A DNA stretch of 10,542 nt from GCA-2726245 sp035513655. GTDB lineage: Bacteria > Planctomycetota > Planctomycetia > Pirellulales > Pirellulaceae. Where the stretch lies: assembly GCA_035513655.1 (NCBI GenBank), contig DATKBV010000151.1:1-10542 (forward strand), written 5' to 3'. The notes under the pieces were generated by a model, which saw only the letters and a program-made list of their open reading frames with translations, did not search any database and was not told where the DNA came from. This document shows, piece by piece, positions 6,897 to 10,542 of the stretch. Made by a program: the position numbers and the translations under genes. The stretch's first letter is position 1; each line of letters opens with the position of its first letter.

Positions 6897-7709
6897 CTAA
6901 GGGTGCTCAGTATCACGCGGCGGGGCGTCGGAAAGCTGCGACTCGAAATGATTGCTGGCCTCGCGGAAACCAGGTGCGTAGCCATTGAAACTGCGACTCA
7001 GCCGCACGAGATGCGCCGGATCGACCCCTGATTCGACATAGTGTTTCCCGAGGCTCACCAAGTTTGGCCGTTCCTGCGGTCCAAAGCAGCCGTAGCATTC
7101 GCGATGGTACGACGGGCAGATCGCGCCGCAACCCGCCTGTGTCGCCGGACCTAGGCAAGCGATGCCGCGTGCTACGGCCACGCAGACCGTGCCGCGCCGC
7201 TTGCACTCGACGCAGACGCTGTAGTTAGGCACTTGCGGTCGCCGCCCGGCGAGCAGCGCCGCCAGCACGGCGACGAGCTGATGTTTGTCGATCGGACAGC
7301 CGCGCAGCTCGAAATCGACCGACACATGCTCGGCGATCGCCGTGCTCGTAGCGAGCGTTTGAATGTACTCGGGGCGAGCGTAAACCGCTTTGATGAACTC
7401 GTCCACGTTGGCCCAATTTCGCAGCGCCTGAATTCCACCCGACGTTGCACAGGCCCCGATGGTGACCAAGTACTTGCACTGCTGCCGGATGTCACGAATC
7501 CGCTGGGCGTCGTGTGCCGTCGTGATCGAGCCTTCGACCAAGCCGATGTCGTAGGGACCGGGCAAGACTTGGGTGCGCGCTTCGAGGAAGTAGGCAATCT
7601 CGACCGCACCTGCCACGGCGAGGAGTTCGTCCTCGGCGGCGAGCAGCGACAGTTGGCAGCCGTCGCAAGAAGCGAACTTGAAGACGGCGAGTTTCGGCTT
7701 GCTGGCCAT
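6897..7709 (-). CDS. hydD: Group 3b [NiFe]-hydrogenase delta (small, electron-transfer) subunit
   Basis: A 270-residue iron-sulfur subunit that carries electrons from the Ni-Fe site. The proximal 4Fe-4S cluster ligands are seen as SCDGC (Cys15, Cys18), GACATSGG (Cys87) and RGCPID (Cys138). Eight further cysteines (166, 169, 176, 185, 194, 198, 205, 208) in the segment from CVECKRRG to CYGCFGP are the right number for two more 4Fe-4S clusters. There is no Tat signal (RRxFxK), in keeping with a cytoplasmic enzyme. The frame is open far upstream, but the ATG at 7709 is the real start: the conserved protein begins there, GGAGG stands seven bases before it, and it overlaps the gamma-subunit stop as TGATG. 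Confidence 0.95.
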   Translation of the reverse strand: MASKPKLAVFKFASCDGCQLSLLAAEDELLAVAGAVEIAYFLEARTQVLPGPYDIGLVEGSITTAHDAQRIRDIRQQCKYLVTIGACATSGGIQALRNWANVDEFIKAVYARPEYIQTLATSTAIAEHVSVDFELRGCPIDKHQLVAVLAALLAGRRPQVPNYSVCVECKRRGTVCVAVARGIACLGPATQAGCGAICPSYHRECYGCFGPQERPNLVSLGKHYVESGVDPAHLVRLSRSFNGYAPGFREASNHFESQLSDAPPRDTEHP

Positions 7710-8563
7710 CAGAAATCCTCCACGCGCAGGTACGGCGCGAGCTGGGGATACGTGAAGACGGGTCCATCCTTGCACACGAACGCCGGCCCCAATTGGCAAT
7801 GGCCGCAAAAGCCGAGTGCGCAGTTCATGTTGCGCTCCATCGACATGAAGACATGTTCCGGCCGCACCTGGCGGGCGAGGGCTTCGAACACGACAAAGCG
7901 CATCATGACTTCGGGTCCGCAGGTGAAGAGCCGCGTTTGCGCTGCGTCCAGACGCAGGCGGTCCATCAGCATGGGCACCACGCCGATGCGGCCTCCCCAA
8001 TCCTCGTCGCCTAGATCGACCGTGACATTGACTTCCACCCCAGCACTGCGCCACGCGTCGTACTCGTTGGTGTATAGCAAATCGTTCGGAGTGCGGGCAC
8101 CGTAAAGCAGATGGACGCGGCCGAAATGCTCGCGATGTCGGAGCACATGATAGATTACCGGGCGTAGCGGAGCTAATCCAACGCCGCCACAAGCAATTAC
8201 CAAATCGCAGCCGTGGCACGCGTCGATCGGCCACGCTGAACCAAACGGACCGCGCAGCCCCACTTGGTCGCCCACGTCGAGTCGGGCGAGCGCTCGCGTG
8301 ACATTCCCCACCACCCGAACCGTGTGCGAAAGCGAATCGGTACACTCGGAATCCGAACTGATTGAGATTGCCGCTTCGCCGAAACCCGGCAAGTAGAGCA
8401 TGTTGAACTGTCCCGGCAGAAAGGCGCACGCGGGCGATGCGGTCGCGTCGTCCCAGACCAGTTCGTAGGTGGAAATGGCTGTGGCTTCGTGCGTGATCTT
8501 GGCAATCCGGTAAAAACGCGGCAGCCAGGGATTCGTGGCGTGCGACTGAGTCTCCGTCATCAT
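7709..8563 (-). CDS. hydG: Group 3b hydrogenase gamma subunit, FAD/NAD(P)-binding reductase
   Basis: A 284-residue flavin reductase subunit that passes electrons between the hydrogenase iron-sulfur chain and NAD(P). It belongs to the ferredoxin reductase-like family with PyrK, AsrB and HydG. The FAD-binding barrel covers about residues 15-115 (AFLPGQFNMLYLPG, AISISS at 65-70, GPFGSAWP). The nucleotide domain shows ACGGVGLAPLRP (124-135), LLYGARTP and TCGPEVMM. A C-terminal 2Fe-2S site is formed by Cys248, 253, 256 and 264 (CALGFCGHCQLGPAFVC). The ATG at 8563 overlaps the beta-subunit stop as ATGA and has AGGAGG seven bases upstream; a second ATG follows directly at 8560. Preference for NADP over NAD cannot be read from the sequence by eye. 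Confidence 0.93.
   Translation of the reverse strand: MMTETQSHATNPWLPRFYRIAKITHEATAISTYELVWDDATASPACAFLPGQFNMLYLPGFGEAAISISSDSECTDSLSHTVRVVGNVTRALARLDVGDQVGLRGPFGSAWPIDACHGCDLVIACGGVGLAPLRPVIYHVLRHREHFGRVHLLYGARTPNDLLYTNEYDAWRSAGVEVNVTVDLGDEDWGGRIGVVPMLMDRLRLDAAQTRLFTCGPEVMMRFVVFEALARQVRPEHVFMSMERNMNCALGFCGHCQLGPAFVCKDGPVFTYPQLAPYLRVEDF
7717..7721 (-). promoter_or_regulatory. Strong ribosome binding site of hydD
   Basis: GGAGG on the minus strand, seven bases before the ATG at 7709, inside the end of the gamma gene. It fixes the start despite a long open frame upstream. Confidence 0.75.
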
Positions 8564-9732
8564 CGTGCGTCCTCCTGGCGGATGGCGGCGACTTCTTCCG
8601 TGATGTCGATGCCGACGGGGCACCAGGTAATGCAGCGACCGCAACCGACGCACCCCGAAACGTCGAACTGATCAATCCAACTGGCCAGTTTGTGCGTCAG
8701 CCATTGGCGATACCGCGAGGAGGTAGACTTGCGCACGACACCGCTGTTCATCGAGGAATGCTCGGCCGTGAAGCAAGACGCCCACGTGCGCTCGCGTTGC
8801 ACGTGTTCGCCGGACAGATCGCTGATTTCGCTGACCGAACTGCAGAAGCATGTGGGGCAAACGAGCGTGCAATTGGCGCACGACAAACATCGCTCGGCGA
8901 CGCGATCCCAGTGCGGGTGTTCGAGGTTGCCCAACAGCAGATCGCGAATGTCGCGAGTGTCGAGGCTGCGCTCGCGCGGCTCGCCTGCGGCTGTTTCGCG
9001 GGAAGCTGTGCCTCGCTGTGCCATGTCTTGCGCCAGCTGCTCGGAGACTCGCTGGGCTTCGGCAGCTTCGTCGGGCGAACATGCCGTGCAGGGAACGTCG
9101 GCCAGCAGCTCGGCACCCCGGTCAGAACCAATTTGCACGACGAACGCTTCGTCGAGTTCCGTCAGCGCAAGGTCAAAACCGCTGCGTACCGCGGGGCCGG
9201 TTTGCATCGAATGACAGAAGCAGGTGGCAGCCGCGCGTCGGCAATTGATCGCGACGGTGAATAGATTGGCGCGTCGCGCTTGATAAGCTGGATCGACGTA
9301 CGGACCGTGCAGGAAAACGCGATCTTGAACTTCCAGCGCCGCCAGATCACAGGCCCGCACGCCCATGACGGCGATCGGTTCGGCGGCAGGCGCTGGCGGC
9401 GACATTTGCCACTGGCCGTCCACGATATCGATCGACAGTAGCGTTTCACGGGGCGGAAACAGGTAGTTCTTCAGCGAGTGCGGGCCGACGACATAGTCGA
9501 ACCAGCCTGCTGTTGCGGATGGCTGTAAGCGGTACTTCCCTCCGTCTTGCAAATCAAGCATGCCGATCGGCAACTGATGCACATCGTGAATGTCATCGTA
9601 GATAATGGCTGCGTCGGCGACCTGCGGGCCAATCGTGCGATAGCCACGCTGGCGCAGGGCATCGATGACAGCCTGCAAATCGTCCTTGGCAAGCATCACG
9701 ATGGCACCGACGGTGAGCGGCGTAGGACTCAT
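8560..9732 (-). CDS. hydB: Group 3b hydrogenase beta subunit, 4Fe-4S protein (AsrA-like)
   Basis: A 390-residue iron-sulfur subunit homologous to anaerobic sulfite reductase subunit A. In Pyrococcus, beta and gamma together carry the sulfur-reductase side of sulfhydrogenase. Two C-terminal 4Fe-4S motifs are visible: CLSCANCTLVCP (Cys282, 285, 288, 292) and CVGCGRCITWCP (Cys361, 364, 367, 371). Further cysteines occur in CFC (171-173), CTAC (215-218) and at 295 and 297. The N-terminal 280 residues are the AsrA-type domain, including AVMGVRACDLAALEVQDRVF. A polar stretch at about 240-258, rich in Arg and Glu, looks like a linker. The ATG at 9732 overlaps the previous gene's stop as ATGA. The frame is open upstream to 10035, but that part is a shadow of the previous gene. 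Confidence 0.93.
   Translation of the reverse strand: MSPTPLTVGAIVMLAKDDLQAVIDALRQRGYRTIGPQVADAAIIYDDIHDVHQLPIGMLDLQDGGKYRLQPSATAGWFDYVVGPHSLKNYLFPPRETLLSIDIVDGQWQMSPPAPAAEPIAVMGVRACDLAALEVQDRVFLHGPYVDPAYQARRANLFTVAINCRRAAATCFCHSMQTGPAVRSGFDLALTELDEAFVVQIGSDRGAELLADVPCTACSPDEAAEAQRVSEQLAQDMAQRGTASRETAAGEPRERSLDTRDIRDLLLGNLEHPHWDRVAERCLSCANCTLVCPTCFCSSVSEISDLSGEHVQRERTWASCFTAEHSSMNSGVVRKSTSSRYRQWLTHKLASWIDQFDVSGCVGCGRCITWCPVGIDITEEVAAIRQEDAR
8571..8576 (-). promoter_or_regulatory. Strong ribosome binding site of hydG
   Basis: AGGAGG on the minus strand, seven bases before the ATG at 8563, inside the last codons of the beta gene. It supports 8563 over the immediately following ATG at 8560. Confidence 0.75.
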
Positions 9733-10220
9733 GCGCGCCCCGCGTTTTCTATGGTTCGAGGCATCTCGGTGCCATAGACATTGAGCAGTTGTAACCGCGT
9801 CGCACTTAGGCGTTTGGCGACCGCGAGGGCGGCGCGGCGCATGAATTCGTAGCCGAAGCGTGTGTCCTGGTCGCATAATGCCAACAGACGCTGACCGTTG
9901 ATCTTGATGGCTTGCGTCGGTGATTGAGCGCGTGCCGTGGCCGTTAACTTGGCTTGTTCCAGCACTGGCGACCATCCCAGGAGTTCGCCTTCGCCGACCG
10001 TCAAAATGCGGCGGCAGCCCACGCTGGGCGCGCAAATCTCGATGCTGACCGAGCCCTCAACGAGCAGGTAGACATCCGTCGCCGGATCGCCTTCGCGAAA
10101 TAGGATCGCTCCCGAAGGAAAGGCTATATCCTCGGCAATCGTGGCAAGTTGTTGGATGTGCTCTTCGCGCATCCCATCGAGCGCTTGCATGCCGCGCAGT
10201 GCGCTGAAAACGTCGCTCAT
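9729..10220 (-). CDS. Stand-alone cyclic-nucleotide-binding-domain protein in the hydrogenase operon
   Basis: A 163-residue protein made of one Crp/Fnr-type cyclic-nucleotide-binding fold. The sequence opens with a helix (MSDVFSALRGMQALDGM), then beta-roll strands with the family landmarks FPSGAILFREGDPATDVYLLVEGSVSI (34-60) and LTVGEGELLGWSPVL (73-87), then a long C-terminal helix (about 120-148). It stops about 50 residues short of a full Crp regulator and has no helix-turn-helix, so it is unlikely to bind DNA itself. The phosphate-cassette arginine of CRP (RSA) appears replaced by LTA at 92-94, so cAMP binding is doubtful. The gene overlaps hypA and hydB as ATGA on both sides. A role as a sensor or accessory part of the hydrogenase is inferred from position only. 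Confidence 0.88.
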   Translation of the reverse strand: MSDVFSALRGMQALDGMREEHIQQLATIAEDIAFPSGAILFREGDPATDVYLLVEGSVSIEICAPSVGCRRILTVGEGELLGWSPVLEQAKLTATARAQSPTQAIKINGQRLLALCDQDTRFGYEFMRRAALAVAKRLSATRLQLLNVYGTEMPRTIENAGRA

Positions 10221-10542
10221 TCTTCGGTCTCCAAGATCACGCTGTCCAGCAGTAACTCTTCGCCTTGGGTAATCGCCACGTTGCGGCCGTGGCAGGCGGA
10301 ACAAATCAGCGAAAAGTCGCGAACTTGAAATTCCAGCGAGCAATCGCGGCACCGCGCCACGAGCGGCGAGTATTGTACCGATAACTGCGTTCCGCAAACA
10401 ACTCCGTGCGCGGAACCGCGCGCGGCTTCGCGCGCGAATGCGCTCACCAGCAGTTCCGGCTCGACGCCGGAAAACTCTCCGACGACCACTTTCACCTCTT
10501 TCACTCGTTGAGCCGCGTTTGCTTGGGCGATCGCTACGACTT
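10217..10542 (-). CDS. hypA: Hydrogenase nickel chaperone HypA, 5' end cut by window edge
   Basis: The last 107 codons of a HypA-type nickel metallochaperone, which works with HypB to load nickel into the hydrogenase large subunit. The segment RVKEVKVVVGEFSGVEPELL matches the family pattern, and the zinc site appears as CRDC and CSAC (two CxxC pairs 15 residues apart). The frame stays open to the window edge and the residues there (VVAIAQANAAQ) fit the first helix of HypA. The true start therefore lies outside, about ten residues upstream, and the GTG at 10504 is internal. The N-terminal nickel-binding Met-His is not visible. The stop overlaps the next gene's start as ATGA. The operon promoter is probably beyond the window. 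Confidence 0.9.
   Translation of the reverse strand, partial: VVAIAQANAAQRVKEVKVVVGEFSGVEPELLVSAFAREAARGSAHGVVCGTQLSVQYSPLVARCRDCSLEFQVRDFSLICSACHGRNVAITQGEELLLDSVILETEE
10229..10232 (-). promoter_or_regulatory. Ribosome binding site of the cyclic-nucleotide-domain gene
   Basis: GGAG on the minus strand, eight bases before the ATG at 10220, within the end of hypA. It supports the short start over the longer open frame reaching 10397. Confidence 0.6.

Noticed and set aside
7233..8105. A 290-codon plus-strand open frame across the delta and gamma genes.
   Set aside because: It is antisense to two genes with complete cofactor-binding motifs and shows no family character of its own.
7710..8675. 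A long open extension in front of the delta subunit, giving 592 residues.
   Set aside because: It lies across the gamma-subunit gene, which has all its motifs in the correct frame. The delta start at 7709 has a strong ribosome binding site.
5584..9732. Group 3d (Hox-type) or membrane-bound hydrogenase.
   Set aside because: There are no HoxE, HoxF or HoxU-like subunits, no Tat signal on the small subunit and no membrane subunit; the AsrA-like beta and PyrK/AsrB-like gamma subunits are typical of group 3b.
8564..10035. The beta-subunit frame stays open far upstream, suggesting a 491-residue fusion protein.
   Set aside because: The added part overlaps the cyclic-nucleotide-domain gene in another frame, has no family character, and the beta protein begins cleanly at 9732 with an ATGA overlap.
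9729..10220. A Crp/Fnr transcription factor controlling the hydrogenase operon.
   Set aside because: The protein ends after the sensor fold; there is no helix-turn-helix, and no frameshifted one is visible in the overlapping start of the beta gene.

Overview
The window most likely comes from a planctomycete chromosome of moderately high GC (Pirellulales or a relative). This is an inference from three things: an 84-residue protein of a small type that I associate with planctomycetes, an exported methyltransferase with planctomycete-like character, and the way small single genes sit beside a large operon. No rRNA, tRNA or other direct phylogenetic marker is present.

Left part (1-4687), carbohydrate and housekeeping genes. 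A SAM-dependent methyltransferase with an apparent signal peptide (160-894, +) is followed by a 53-bp remnant that repeats its last codons (907-959). Next is a phosphoglucomutase/phosphomannomutase of about 600 residues (1017-2816, -). Divergent from it are a very small protein (3049-3300, +) and a second, GlmM-like phosphohexomutase (3344-4687, +). A sigma70-like promoter (2964-2992) may drive these last two genes.

Middle (4729-4907). Between the convergent ends of the GlmM-like gene and hypB lies a palindromic element of about 175 bp. It has 16-bp terminal inverted repeats, TA at both outer ends, and four internal copies of a GTGTGT-containing motif, two on each strand. It looks like a MITE or REP-like repeat. 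Its right end supplies the stop codon of hypB.

Right part (4905-10542), one minus-strand operon. The order of transcription is hypA (cut by the window edge), a stand-alone cyclic-nucleotide-binding-domain protein, then the beta, gamma, delta and alpha subunits of a group 3b [NiFe]-hydrogenase (HydBGDA type, NAD(P)-linked, cytoplasmic, historically 'sulfhydrogenase'), then hypB. The first five genes overlap by ATGA or TGATG, and the remaining gaps are 14 and 4 bp. Electrons would move between the Ni-Fe site in alpha, three 4Fe-4S clusters in delta, the iron-sulfur centres of beta, and the FAD and 2Fe-2S centre of gamma, where NAD(P) is bound. HypA and HypB insert nickel into alpha. The large-subunit maturation protease and HypCDEF are not in the window.

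No defence system, CRISPR array, complete transposase or RNA gene was found. The least conventional items are the cyclic-nucleotide-domain protein inside the hydrogenase operon, the palindromic element that ends hypB, and the remnant of a duplicated methyltransferase gene.
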